From CAIOYC01 sp038327995 (GTDB taxonomy: Bacteria > Pseudomonadota > Alphaproteobacteria > Caulobacterales > Caulobacteraceae), in assembly GCA_038327995.1 (NCBI GenBank), contig JBBQLP010000011.1, positions 1-64,000 of the forward strand: a stretch of DNA of 64,000 nucleotides. The letters are read 5' to 3'. Within the stretch, counting starts at the first letter, position 1. The number at the start of each line of letters is the position of its first letter. The position numbers and the translations under genes are program-made. Below the pieces are notes generated by a model, which saw only the letters and a list, made by a program, of their open reading frames with translations, was not told where the DNA came from and did not search any database. Shown here in pieces: positions 31,722 to 40,584 of this stretch.

Positions 31722-32240
31722 ATGTTGCAGATTCTCCACGCCCTGGTCCTCCTTCTCTTCCCACTGGCGGTGATCGTCGCAGCGATGCGGGATCTGACGA
31801 GTTTCACCATCCCCAACTGGATTTCCATCGCGGCGGCCCTCGTCTTTGTGCCCGCAGCGCTTGTCAGCGGCGTCAGTATCGGCTCGCTCGGGGTTTGCGC
31901 TCTGGTGGGTGTGGGAGCGCTGATCGCAGGCGTCGCCATGTTCGCCCTTGGCTGGATCGGCGGCGGCGACGCCAAGCTGTTCGCCGTTTGCGGCCTGTGG
32001 CTGGGGTGGCCAGCGGTGATCCCCTTCGTAATCTGGACGGCGCTCGCGGGCGGAGGTCTGGCGGTCATGCTGCTATGGAGCCGCCGGATCGCGCAGCCCA
32101 TGGTTTCGCGCGGTCCAGGCTGGATCGGTCGGCTGATGACCCCCGGCGGCGATGTTCCCTACGGCCTCGCCATCGCGGCGGGCGCGTTGATCGCCTTTCC
32201 GCAAAGCCTTCTGATGCACGGGCCGACGGGGCTCTTCTAA
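31722..32240 (+). CDS. cpaA: Prepilin peptidase CpaA (TadV-like)
   Basis: The 172-aa inner-membrane product has five to six hydrophobic helices and the two catalytic aspartates of the A24A aspartyl prepilin peptidases: MRDLTSF (Asp24) and GGGDAK (Asp83). It cleaves the leader of the Flp pilins and of TadE/TadG-like pseudopilins. It lacks the N-terminal methylase domain of PilD, as is normal for the Tad type. First assembly gene after the pilins. Confidence 0.93.
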   Translation: MLQILHALVLLLFPLAVIVAAMRDLTSFTIPNWISIAAALVFVPAALVSGVSIGSLGVCALVGVGALIAGVAMFALGWIGGGDAKLFAVCGLWLGWPAVIPFVIWTALAGGGLAVMLLWSRRIAQPMVSRGPGWIGRLMTPGGDVPYGLAIAAGALIAFPQSLLMHGPTGLF

Positions 32241-32362
32241 CGCACCTCCCGACTCAGGAAAGTTAAGGCCGCTTAGGCCCACGTTAACCGGCGAACCCCA
32301 GACTCACCCTGAGCAAAGCTGCCGACCGCGAGGGCGCTGTCGGTCCAGCGGGAGAGCCGATC

Positions 32363-33265
32363 ATGAATCCGGTCCGCATCGCGGCGATCCTGGGAGCGGC
32401 GTTCATCGCCTCCATCGGCGCGGCGCTGTTCGCCCATTCCCTCGCGGCCGGAAAGCCGCAGCCCAAACAGATGATTATCAACGCGCCCGCCGAACGGCCC
32501 ATGGCGCGGGTGTTGACGGCCAAGCGCGACCTTGAGCCCGGCGACCGGCTCACCGGGGGCGATTTCAACTGGCAACCCTGGCCGCTCGAAGGGTTGAACC
32601 CGGCCTTCGTCGTGGATGGTGTGACTGCTTCGGCCAAGGCCTCGATGCAGGTGAAGGTGGTCAATGTCGCCGAAGCCAAGGCCCGCGACACCATCGCGGG
32701 CGGCGCTCCCGGCGCGGCGGCGGCCTATGTTGGCGCTATCGTTCGCGAGCCGATCCTCAAGGGCGAGCCGATCATCGCACGCAAAGTGGTGCGAGCTACG
32801 GATGCGGGCGTGATGGCCGTTAGCCTGGAGCCAGGTATGCGCGCCATGGCGGTGCCTCTATCGGCTGAAAGCGCGGCGGGCGGCTTTATCCTCCCCGGCG
32901 ACCATGTGGATGTGGTGCAGAGCCGCAAAGTCGATGGACCGAATGGCCTGTCCAAGTTCGCCTCGGGCGCTGTGCTGCGCAATGTCAAGGTCATGGCCAT
33001 CGACCAGCAGAGCAAGGCCAACGGTAAGCTCAGCGCCCAGATCGGCGCCACCGCCACGCTGGAAGTCACACCCGACCAGGCCGAGCTTCTGGCCCTCTCG
33101 AAGTCGCAGGGTGAGTTGACCTTGATCCTTCGCTCCTATGCCGACACCGCCGGACCGGCCAGCGCCGCTAGCGGGCCGCGACTGTCGCAGACCACGACGG
33201 TCGCGCCGACTGTGGTGAAGGTCTTCCGCAATGGCGCGCCCGCCGATGTGATGGTGTCCCGATGA
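32363..33265 (+). CDS. cpaB: Tad pilus assembly protein CpaB (RcpC)
   Basis: The 300-aa product has an N-terminal membrane segment (IAAILGAAFIASIGAALFAH) and a SAF-like domain with VLTAKRDLEPGDRLTGGDFN and VGAIVREPILKGEPIIARKV, followed by GFILPGDHVDVVQSR. It is thought to work with the outer-membrane secretin in the periplasm. Its stop overlaps the cpaC start by 4 nt (ATGA), so the two are coupled. Confidence 0.95.
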   Translation: MNPVRIAAILGAAFIASIGAALFAHSLAAGKPQPKQMIINAPAERPMARVLTAKRDLEPGDRLTGGDFNWQPWPLEGLNPAFVVDGVTASAKASMQVKVVNVAEAKARDTIAGGAPGAAAAYVGAIVREPILKGEPIIARKVVRATDAGVMAVSLEPGMRAMAVPLSAESAAGGFILPGDHVDVVQSRKVDGPNGLSKFASGAVLRNVKVMAIDQQSKANGKLSAQIGATATLEVTPDQAELLALSKSQGELTLILRSYADTAGPASAASGPRLSQTTTVAPTVVKVFRNGAPADVMVSR

Positions 33266-34842
33266 GCGTTCGCCTTCCCCGGAACCGCCATCTCGCGGCT
33301 GGCCTTGTCGCGGTGAGCTGCCTCGCGGCGCCGTCCTTCGCGGCGACACCGCTGATGGGCGCGCCGATCAGTTCGCGCGTTCTCGCTCCCGCGCCCTACG
33401 GTGAACGGGTGAGTGTGGACCTGTCGGACCAGAACACCCCCGTTCGCACCCTTTCCCTGCCGCGTGGCAAGTCGGCGACCATCGACCTGCCCCGCGACGC
33501 TCGCGATGTGCTGGTCTCCGATCCCAAGATCGCCGATGTGGTGCTCTCGACCCCTCGCCGAATCTTCGTCCTAGGCGTGGGTTCGGGCCAGACCGACGCT
33601 GCCTTCATGGATGCCTCGGGACGCCAGATCCTGCGTCTCAACATCCGGGTGGATCAGGACATTTCCGCCCTTTCCGAGACGCTCAGCCGCATCCTACCCG
33701 GCTCTTCGCTCAGGGTGGACTCGGTCAATGACAGCCTGATCCTCTCCGGCCAAGTGCGCGACGCCGCTTCCGCCGACAAGGCCGTGCGGGTGGCGCAGGC
33801 CTTCGTCGCCAAGCCCGAGCAAGTCATCAACATGATTGGCGTGGCGCAGTCGGAGCAGGTCATGCTCAAGGTGCGGGTGATCGAGGTCAACCGCACGGTC
33901 ATCAAGCAACTCGGCTTCAACCTCAACGAGGTGATGGGCCAGCTTGGCAGCCCACAGTACCTCATCGGCACCGCCGCTACCTGGGGAGTCAACGGCGGCC
34001 TGCTCGGAGGTCTGAAGGGCGGTTACAAGTTTGACACAACCCAACAGCCGCAGGTTAAGGTCTACGACCCGCTCACCAATTCCTACGATCTTAATCAGGT
34101 TGACCGCCGTTCGCTGATCGCCACCAATCAGGCAAGCTCGGGCTCCAAGGGAGTGAACTCAGCCTCGGCGCTGGTCAACGCTTTTGAGCGGACCGGACTG
34201 GTGCGCACACTTCAGGAGCAAACCCTGACCGCCGTTTCGGGTGAGGCAGGACATTTCCTCGTAGGCGGCGAGTTCCCGGTGCCGGTGGGCATCAGCAACA
34301 CCGGGCAAATCTCCGTTGAGTTCAAGCCATACGGTGTGGGCCTGGGCTACACCCCTATCGTCCTCAGTTCGGGCGACATCTTCTTGAAGATTTCGGCCGA
34401 GGTCTCCGAGTTGACCAGCGCGGGCGGCATCACCCTCGCCAGCGGAACGACCTCCGAAACCATTCCCGGTCTGAGTGTGAGGCGCGTCGAGACCACTTCT
34501 GAGATCCCGTCCGGCGGCGCCATGATGCTGGCGGGCCTGATCCAGTCACAGTCCAAGCAAACGCTCGACGGCCTGCCGGGCCTTGGACAGGTGCCGGTGC
34601 TGGGCGCGCTCCTCCGCTCGCGCGATTTCCAGAACAACGAGACCGAACTGGTCATCATCATCGAAGCCTATTTGGTGAAGTCGGTTCGGCCGGACCAGCT
34701 TCAGACCCCCGCAGACGGGCTGCAGATCGCCTCCGATGTCGAGACCAACCTGCTCGGCCACCTTAATACCGGCTTCGGCAAGACCCCGCCCGCCAATCAC
34801 GCCGCAACCTATCAAGGGCCCTACGGCTATGTTGTTGATTAA
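33262..34842 (+). CDS. cpaC: Tad pilus secretin CpaC (RcpA)
   Basis: The 526-aa outer-membrane secretin has a signal peptide ending SFAA, a pilus N-domain with PRGKSATIDLPRDARDVLVS, DPKIADVVL, a BON/secretin domain with SLRVDSVNDSLILSGQVRDA and the C-terminal secretin core with LVGGEFPVPVGISNTGQISV and GLPGLGQVPVLGALLRSRDF. It forms the gated pore for the pilus. It overlaps cpaB by 4 nt and cpaD by 14 nt. Confidence 0.96.
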   Translation: MSVRLPRNRHLAAGLVAVSCLAAPSFAATPLMGAPISSRVLAPAPYGERVSVDLSDQNTPVRTLSLPRGKSATIDLPRDARDVLVSDPKIADVVLSTPRRIFVLGVGSGQTDAAFMDASGRQILRLNIRVDQDISALSETLSRILPGSSLRVDSVNDSLILSGQVRDAASADKAVRVAQAFVAKPEQVINMIGVAQSEQVMLKVRVIEVNRTVIKQLGFNLNEVMGQLGSPQYLIGTAATWGVNGGLLGGLKGGYKFDTTQQPQVKVYDPLTNSYDLNQVDRRSLIATNQASSGSKGVNSASALVNAFERTGLVRTLQEQTLTAVSGEAGHFLVGGEFPVPVGISNTGQISVEFKPYGVGLGYTPIVLSSGDIFLKISAEVSELTSAGGITLASGTTSETIPGLSVRRVETTSEIPSGGAMMLAGLIQSQSKQTLDGLPGLGQVPVLGALLRSRDFQNNETELVIIIEAYLVKSVRPDQLQTPADGLQIASDVETNLLGHLNTGFGKTPPANHAATYQGPYGYVVD

Positions 34843-35527
34843 ACGAGACCTCACCCTTGCTCTGGCGGCGACTGGGCTCGTCCTCGGGGCCTGCGCGGGC
34901 AATGGCGCGGGCGTGACCCCGACCGGCGGGTTCGCGCTCAATCCCCTCGAACAGTACAAGGCCAGCGTGGTCGAGGCGCCAGAACAGGTGCAGATCGCGG
35001 TGCACGCCGAAGGCCTTTCGGATGCGCAACGCGCAGCCTTGGGGGACTTCGTAAGTCGCTGGCGCGAGGCAGGCGGCGGCGACATGACGGTGCGGATGCC
35101 CGCCCGGCCCTCGGGTGACGACACCGACGCCTTGAGAGCCACGGCGACGACTGTGGAGTTTCTGGAAATCCAAGGCGTTTCCGCCCAGCAGATTCATCAG
35201 GTGCGGTACGAAGCCGCCGACCCAAAGGCGCCGATCATCGCGATCTTCGCCAGCTATCAGGTCAGCGTCCCCGATTGCTCCAAGCGTTGGGATAATCTCA
35301 CCTCCACCAACGCCAACGGACCGTCGAGACACCTTGGCTGCACCGTCACCTCCAACCTGGCGGTGATGGCCGCCAATCCCCGCGACCTCGTTGTTCCAAC
35401 CGTCAAGACTCCCGCCGACAACGCCCGGCGCGAAGTGATCCTGGGCAAATATCGGGCGGGCCAGATCACTTCGTCCGAGAAGGACAATCAGGCCTCGGGC
35501 ACGGTTTCCACGGCGGTGAAACAATGA
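34829..35527 (+). CDS. cpaD: Tad pilus lipoprotein CpaD (RcpB-like)
   Basis: The 232-aa product from the ATG at 34829 (overlapping the cpaC stop by 14 nt) begins MLLIKRDLTLALAATGLVLG, then the lipobox GAC. The CpaD family feature SNLAVMAANPRDLVVP appears in its second half, and the conserved CTVTSN precedes it. CpaD helps localise the secretin. The upstream in-frame ATG at 34736 lies inside cpaC and lacks the signal. Its stop overlaps cpaE by 4 nt. Confidence 0.92.
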   Translation: MLLIKRDLTLALAATGLVLGACAGNGAGVTPTGGFALNPLEQYKASVVEAPEQVQIAVHAEGLSDAQRAALGDFVSRWREAGGGDMTVRMPARPSGDDTDALRATATTVEFLEIQGVSAQQIHQVRYEAADPKAPIIAIFASYQVSVPDCSKRWDNLTSTNANGPSRHLGCTVTSNLAVMAANPRDLVVPTVKTPADNARREVILGKYRAGQITSSEKDNQASGTVSTAVKQ

Positions 35528-36957
35528 TCGGACGCGGAGCCCCCACCAGCGCCCTGCCTGAGTTCGACGATGACTTCGACGCGGTGGCCGACTTCGCCGA
35601 AGCGCCGGATATGCCCGACGGCCACCGCATAGCCGTGGGCGCTGGTCCCGACCCCTATGCCGCCGACCGCGCGGACGCTTTCAGTGCGGATGCGCCCGCC
35701 TATGAGCCGCCGCCGATCAGCAACCCCGTCGGAGCGATGATGGCCTCGGCGGAAGCTGCGCTGGGCGAGACCTCGGTGCCGCGCATCTCGATCCACATTT
35801 TCTGCCAGCGGATGGAAACGGCCAAACTAGCTGAATACGCCGCCGCGGACCGGCGTCTGTCGCGCGCTACAACCGAAGTGCGGCCGGGCGGCTTGGTGGA
35901 AGCGTTGGAATATTATCGCAACCAGCCCACCCCCTCGCTGATCGTCGTAGAGAGCGGCGAGCCCGCCACGGTTCTGCTGGCCAACCTCGACAAGCTGGCC
36001 GAGGTCTGCGACGCGGGCACCAAGGTGGTGCTGATCGGCGCGCACAACGACATCACCCTGTATCGCGAACTGATGCGGCGCGGCGTGAGCGAATATCTGG
36101 TGCCGCCGCTCCAGCCGCTGCAACTGATCCGCTCGATCACATCGCTTTATGCCGACCCGGCGACGCCCTTCGTGGGTCGCACCTTGGCGTTTGTCGGCGC
36201 CAAGGGAGGCTGCGGCTCGTCCACCTTGGCGCATAATGTCGCCTACCAGCTTTGCGAAGCCACCCAGTCCAACACTGTCATCGTCGACTATGATCTGGCG
36301 TTCGGCACGGCGGGGCTGGATTTCAATCAGGACCCGTTCCAGGGGGTGGTGGACGCGCTCTCCAAACCAGACCGGCTGGACCCGACCTTACTGGACCGGA
36401 TGACCGCGCGATGCGGCGAGCGCTTGTCCCTGTTCGCGGCGCCCGTCTCCCTCGACGACGACTACGACATCTCCACCGACGCCTATGAGGAAGTGACCTC
36501 AAAAATCCGCGCCACAGCGCCCTATGTGGTACTGGACCTGCCCCATCTGTGGGCAGGCTGGATGCGCCGTATTCTGCTGACGGTGGATGATGTTGCCATC
36601 ACAGCCACCCCTGATCTCGCCTCGCTTCGCAACGCCAAGAACCTGATCGACCTGATCCGCAAGGCGCGACCAAACGACAGCCCGCCGCAGCTCATTCTGA
36701 ATCAGGTTGGTGCGCCGGGTCGTCCCGAGATTCCCGTGAAGGAGTTCGCCAAGGCGTTGCAGATAGAGCCAGCGCTGGTTCTCCCGTTTGATCCAAAGCT
36801 GTTCGGACGGGCCGCCAACAACGGGCAGATGATCTTTGAGGTCAACCCCAAGGCCAAGGCTGCGGAAGGTCTGGCGCAGTTCACCCAGATGCTGTCGCGC
36901 CGCGAGCCCATCGCCGTGAAGCCGCGCTCCATTCTCGACCAGCTTCTCAAGCGCTGA
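35524..36957 (+). CDS. cpaE: Tad pilus localisation ATPase CpaE (TadZ)
   Basis: The 477-aa product has a disordered acidic N-terminus (about 1-85), a degenerate receiver domain (about 88-205; ends GVSEYLVPPLQPLQLIRSIT) and a ParA/MinD-like ATPase domain with a deviant Walker A, KGGCGSST, at residues 227-234 and VIVDYDLAFGTAGLDFNQDP. In Caulobacter, CpaE places the pilus machine at a pole. The receiver part appears to lack an obvious phospho-acceptor. It overlaps cpaD by 4 nt and precedes cpaF by 4 nt. Confidence 0.96.
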   Translation: MIGRGAPTSALPEFDDDFDAVADFAEAPDMPDGHRIAVGAGPDPYAADRADAFSADAPAYEPPPISNPVGAMMASAEAALGETSVPRISIHIFCQRMETAKLAEYAAADRRLSRATTEVRPGGLVEALEYYRNQPTPSLIVVESGEPATVLLANLDKLAEVCDAGTKVVLIGAHNDITLYRELMRRGVSEYLVPPLQPLQLIRSITSLYADPATPFVGRTLAFVGAKGGCGSSTLAHNVAYQLCEATQSNTVIVDYDLAFGTAGLDFNQDPFQGVVDALSKPDRLDPTLLDRMTARCGERLSLFAAPVSLDDDYDISTDAYEEVTSKIRATAPYVVLDLPHLWAGWMRRILLTVDDVAITATPDLASLRNAKNLIDLIRKARPNDSPPQLILNQVGAPGRPEIPVKEFAKALQIEPALVLPFDPKLFGRAANNGQMIFEVNPKAKAAEGLAQFTQMLSRREPIAVKPRSILDQLLKR

Positions 36958-36961
36958 GACC

Positions 36962-38491
36962 ATGGCCGGAATGTTCGGAAAGCGTAGTTTTGGAGCGGAC
37001 GCCGAGCGGGCGCCGCCTCCGCCCCTCGCAGTGGGCGCAGAGATCGCCACGCGCCCTCAAAGAACCGAGCCAACCACCGCGCCCGTCAAGGCCGAGACGT
37101 TCTCTGCTCCCGACCCAGCCGCCAAACGCGCCAACGCCGAAGCCGTGGTGGTCAATCGTTCCGCCCAGACCAGCGCCAGCCAGGAAAGTGGCGCAATCAC
37201 CCAGGTGGTACGTGAGCAGAGCGACTATTATCACGCTACCAAGACCCAGATTTACACCGCCCTTCTGAACACCATCGACTTGGCGCAACTAGCCCAGCTC
37301 GACACCAAACAGGCGGGCGAAGAAATCCGCGATATCGTCTCCGAACTGGTGGCGATCAAGAACGTCTCCATGTCCAGCGTCGAGCAGGACCACCTGGTCC
37401 AGGACATTATCAACGACGTGCTGGGTTACGGGCCGCTGGAGCCCCTACTCGCCCGAGACGATATCGCCGACATCATGGTCAATGGGGCAAGCCGGGTGTT
37501 CATCGAGGTCCAGGGCAAGGTCCAGCTCACCAACGTCCGTTTCCGCGACAACCAGCAACTGATGAATATCTGCCAGCGCATCGTCTCTCAGGTGGGGCGG
37601 CGGGTGGATGAGTCCTCGCCGATCTGCGACGCGCGCCTGATCGACGGCAGCCGGGTCAACGTCATCGCCCCACCCCTCGCCCTCGACGGCCCAACGCTGA
37701 CGATCCGCAAGTTCCGGCGCGACAAGCTAACGATGAAGGACCTGGTTGGCTGGGCCTCCATCAGCCCCGAAGGCGCCAAGGTGCTGGGGGTGATTGGCGC
37801 CTCACGCTGCAACGTCCTGATCTCGGGCGGCACAGGCTCTGGCAAGACCACGCTTTTGAACTGCATGACCGCCTACATCGATCCCACTGAACGGGTCGTG
37901 ACTTGCGAAGACGCCGCCGAACTACAGTTGCAGCAGCCGCATGTGGTGCGCCTTGAGACCCGGCCCCCCAATCTTGAGGGTCAGGGGCAGATCACCATGC
38001 GGGATCTGGTCAAGAACTGCCTCCGGATGCGTCCCGAGCGGATCATCGTCGGCGAAGTGCGCGGCCCTGAAGCGTTCGACCTCCTGCAGGCGATGAATAC
38101 CGGCCACGACGGCTCCATGGGCACGCTGCACGCCAACTCTCCGCGCGAGGCGGTTTCGCGGATGGAATCGATGATCACCATGGGCGGCTATGGCCTGCCG
38201 TCCCGCACCATCCGCGAGATGATCTCCGGCTCCATCGACGTCATTATCCAGGCCGCGCGATTGCGCGACGGCTCGCGCCGCATCACCCACATCACCGAGG
38301 TGCTAGGTCTGGAGGGTGATGTCATCATCACTCAGGACCTGTTCGTCTACGAGATCACCGGCGAAGACGCGCAGGGCAATGTGGTGGGCAAGCACCGCTC
38401 GACCGGCATCGCCCGCCCCCGGTTCTGGGACCGCGCCCGCTATTACGGCCTTGAGCGTGAACTGGCCGAAGCCCTGGACACGGCGGAGTAA
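36962..38491 (+). CDS. cpaF: Tad pilus ATPase CpaF (TadA)
   Basis: The 509-aa secretion ATPase has the N-terminal helical part (about 85-165), the second domain with GYGPLEPLLARDDIADIMVN, a Walker A GGTGSGKTT at residues 289-297, an Asp box and the Walker B RIIVGEVRG at 360-368, then LHANSPREAVSRMESM. It powers pilin polymerisation and retraction. ATG start 4 nt after cpaE. Confidence 0.97.
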   Translation: MAGMFGKRSFGADAERAPPPPLAVGAEIATRPQRTEPTTAPVKAETFSAPDPAAKRANAEAVVVNRSAQTSASQESGAITQVVREQSDYYHATKTQIYTALLNTIDLAQLAQLDTKQAGEEIRDIVSELVAIKNVSMSSVEQDHLVQDIINDVLGYGPLEPLLARDDIADIMVNGASRVFIEVQGKVQLTNVRFRDNQQLMNICQRIVSQVGRRVDESSPICDARLIDGSRVNVIAPPLALDGPTLTIRKFRRDKLTMKDLVGWASISPEGAKVLGVIGASRCNVLISGGTGSGKTTLLNCMTAYIDPTERVVTCEDAAELQLQQPHVVRLETRPPNLEGQGQITMRDLVKNCLRMRPERIIVGEVRGPEAFDLLQAMNTGHDGSMGTLHANSPREAVSRMESMITMGGYGLPSRTIREMISGSIDVIIQAARLRDGSRRITHITEVLGLEGDVIITQDLFVYEITGEDAQGNVVGKHRSTGIARPRFWDRARYYGLERELAEALDTAE

Positions 38492-38495
38492 GGCG

Positions 38496-39473
38496 ATGAT
38501 CCTCTACATCGGCTTCATGGTTCTGGCGTTCGCGGCGATCACCGGCCTGGGCTTCGCTTTCGTGGGCGGCGGCGGTGGGTCGGACAAGACCGCCAAGCGG
38601 CTCGCGGCCGTGAGCGGCGGCGCCAAGCTGGAAAAGGCCAAAGGCAAGGCTGTGGCGTTGGATCAGGCCGGGCGGCGCAAACAAATCCTACAGAACCTCA
38701 AGGCCAATGAGCGTCAGGAACGCAAGGCCAAGCTCAACCTCCAAGCCCGCATTAAACAGGCCGGACTGTCGATCTCGCTGCAGGTATTCTGGATCATCTC
38801 GGGCGTTCTGGGAACCGTGCTGGCGCTGATCGCGCTCGTTCTGCACGCCCCCCTTCTCGCCTGTGTCGGCGTCGGGTTCGTAGCGGGTCTGGGCCTGCCC
38901 CGCTGGGTCTTGGGCTTCCTCATCAAGGGCCGTATCAAAAAGTTCACCGAAGAGTTCCCCAACGCCACCGATGTGATCGTGCGCGGCATCAAGTCCGGCC
39001 TGCCCGTCAATGACTGTCTGAAGGTGATCGGGCGCGAGAGCCCTGAACCCCTCGCCGCAGAGTTCCGACGGCTGGTGGAAAGCCTCGGGCTCGGCATGAG
39101 CCTCGATGCAGCGCTAGAAAAGATGCACGAGCGGATGCCGACTTCCGAGGTCCGCTTCTTTGCCATTGTGCTGTCGATCCAGCAGAAGACTGGCGGTAAC
39201 CTAGCCGAGGCGCTGAACAACCTCTCCACCGTGCTGCGCGCCCGCAAACTGATGCGCGAGAAGATCAAGGCCATGTCCGGCGAGGCCATCGCCTCGGCGG
39301 CGATCATCGGCTCCCTGCCGCCAGGGATCATGGCGCTGATCGGGTTCACCAATCACGAATATATGATGCCCCTGTTTCAGGACCCCCGGGGCAACGCCAT
39401 GCTGCTGTTCGGCGCGGTGTGGATGGCGAGCGGCATCTTCGTGATGCGCAAAATGATCAACTTCAAGTTCTGA
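38496..39473 (+). CDS. tadB: Tad pilus platform protein TadB (CpaG)
   Basis: The 325-aa product starts at 38496 (MILYIGFMVLAFAAITGLGF), 4 nt after the cpaF stop, with AAGGCG before the ATG. It has an N-terminal helix, a cytoplasmic GspF-type T2SSF domain (EEFPNATDVIVRGIKSGLPV, QQKTGGNLAEALNNLSTVLR) and C-terminal helices. It forms the inner-membrane platform with TadC. The longer upstream frame is inside cpaF and is rejected. Confidence 0.94.
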   Translation: MILYIGFMVLAFAAITGLGFAFVGGGGGSDKTAKRLAAVSGGAKLEKAKGKAVALDQAGRRKQILQNLKANERQERKAKLNLQARIKQAGLSISLQVFWIISGVLGTVLALIALVLHAPLLACVGVGFVAGLGLPRWVLGFLIKGRIKKFTEEFPNATDVIVRGIKSGLPVNDCLKVIGRESPEPLAAEFRRLVESLGLGMSLDAALEKMHERMPTSEVRFFAIVLSIQQKTGGNLAEALNNLSTVLRARKLMREKIKAMSGEAIASAAIIGSLPPGIMALIGFTNHEYMMPLFQDPRGNAMLLFGAVWMASGIFVMRKMINFKF

Positions 39474-39486
39474 TGGCGCGCGCAGG

Positions 39487-40500
39487 ATGAGCCTCCTAGA
39501 GACCCTGACCGATCCGGCCACCGTCGTCACCATCGGCGTGGCGGTGCTGTCGTTCGCCACCATCTGCACCCTCGCCGCACCCGCCCTGCGCGGCGACAAG
39601 CTGGACGCGCGGATGAGGTCGGTGGCCAGCCGACGGGATGAATTGCGCCGCCGCTCCCGCGCGCAGATGGCCGGAACGCCGACCAACCAGCCTAACAGCC
39701 TGCGCCGCACCGATGAGGGGACGATCAAGAAGATCGTCGATCAACTGCAACTGAAGCGCCTGCTGGAAGACCCCAAGGTGGTCGATAAGCTGGCGCAGGC
39801 GGGCTACCGGGGCCCCCGCCCGGTGACGACATTCTACTTCTTTCGTTTCATGACGCCATTCGTCGTCGGACTGATCGTCTTTATCTACCTCTATGGCCTG
39901 AACGTGCTTCATCTGGCCCCAACGACCAAGCTCTGCGCCGTCGTCGCGGCCTTCGTAGCAGGCTTCTATGCGCCAAACCTCTACGTGCAGAACCGGGCCG
40001 ACAAGCGCAAAGAGTCGATCATGCACGCGTTTCCCGACGCGCTCGACCTCTTGCTTATTTGCGTCGAGGCGGGAATGTCGATCGAGGCGGCGATCCAGAA
40101 GGTAGCCGGAGAAATCGGCGGCGCCTCCATCGAACTGGCGGAGGAGCTGACCCTGCTCACCGCCGAACTCAGCTACCTTCCCGAGCGGCGCATGGCCTAC
40201 GAAGGCCTCGCCAAACGCACCAATCATCCCGGGGTGAAGGCGGTCGTCACCGCCATGATCCAGGCGGAGCGCTACGGCACGCCGCTGGGCCAGGCGCTGC
40301 GGGTCATGGCCAAGGAAAACCGCGAAATGCGGATCGCCTCTGCGGAGAAGAAAGCGGCCCAACTGCCCGCCAAACTCACCGTGCCGATGATCCTGTTTTT
40401 CCTTCCCGTGCTGTTCGTGGTGATCCTAGGCCCCTCGATCATGCGCGGCATGGATACATTCAACCATTCCGGCCATTACTATAAGCCAGCGGGCAAGTAG
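39487..40500 (+). CDS. tadC: Tad pilus platform protein TadC (CpaH)
   Basis: The 337-aa product begins MSLLETLTDPATVVTIGVAV and has the T2SSF-type core FPDALDLLLICVEAGMSIEA and RTNHPGVKAVVTAMIQAERY, GTPLGQALR, framed by hydrophobic segments (TPFVVGLIVFIYLYGLNVLH and MILFFLPVLFVVILGPSI). It pairs with TadB. It is the last gene of the cpa operon and is followed by a 33-nt gap and an unrelated MFS gene. Confidence 0.94.
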   Translation: MSLLETLTDPATVVTIGVAVLSFATICTLAAPALRGDKLDARMRSVASRRDELRRRSRAQMAGTPTNQPNSLRRTDEGTIKKIVDQLQLKRLLEDPKVVDKLAQAGYRGPRPVTTFYFFRFMTPFVVGLIVFIYLYGLNVLHLAPTTKLCAVVAAFVAGFYAPNLYVQNRADKRKESIMHAFPDALDLLLICVEAGMSIEAAIQKVAGEIGGASIELAEELTLLTAELSYLPERRMAYEGLAKRTNHPGVKAVVTAMIQAERYGTPLGQALRVMAKENREMRIASAEKKAAQLPAKLTVPMILFFLPVLFVVILGPSIMRGMDTFNHSGHYYKPAGK

Positions 40501-40584
40501 GCTTAACTGCATTTAATTATCCCCTGAGCGGGATTGCGCCTAGTCTTGCCTGGGTCGGGTCTTTCATCCGGGGGGGGGCGCGTG

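Noticed and set aside
32241..32362. CtrA-like GTTAAGGCCGCTTAGG before cpaB
   Set aside because: The spacing and second half-site do not match the TTAA-N7-TTAA consensus.
34763..35524. 253-residue minus-strand frame across cpaD
   Set aside because: The plus-strand CpaD has a lipobox and overlaps that fit the operon; the reverse frame has no features.
35524..36957. Phosphorylatable receiver domain in CpaE
   Set aside because: The receiver-like fold is suggested but no clear acidic triad and acceptor Asp could be placed; it is treated as degenerate.
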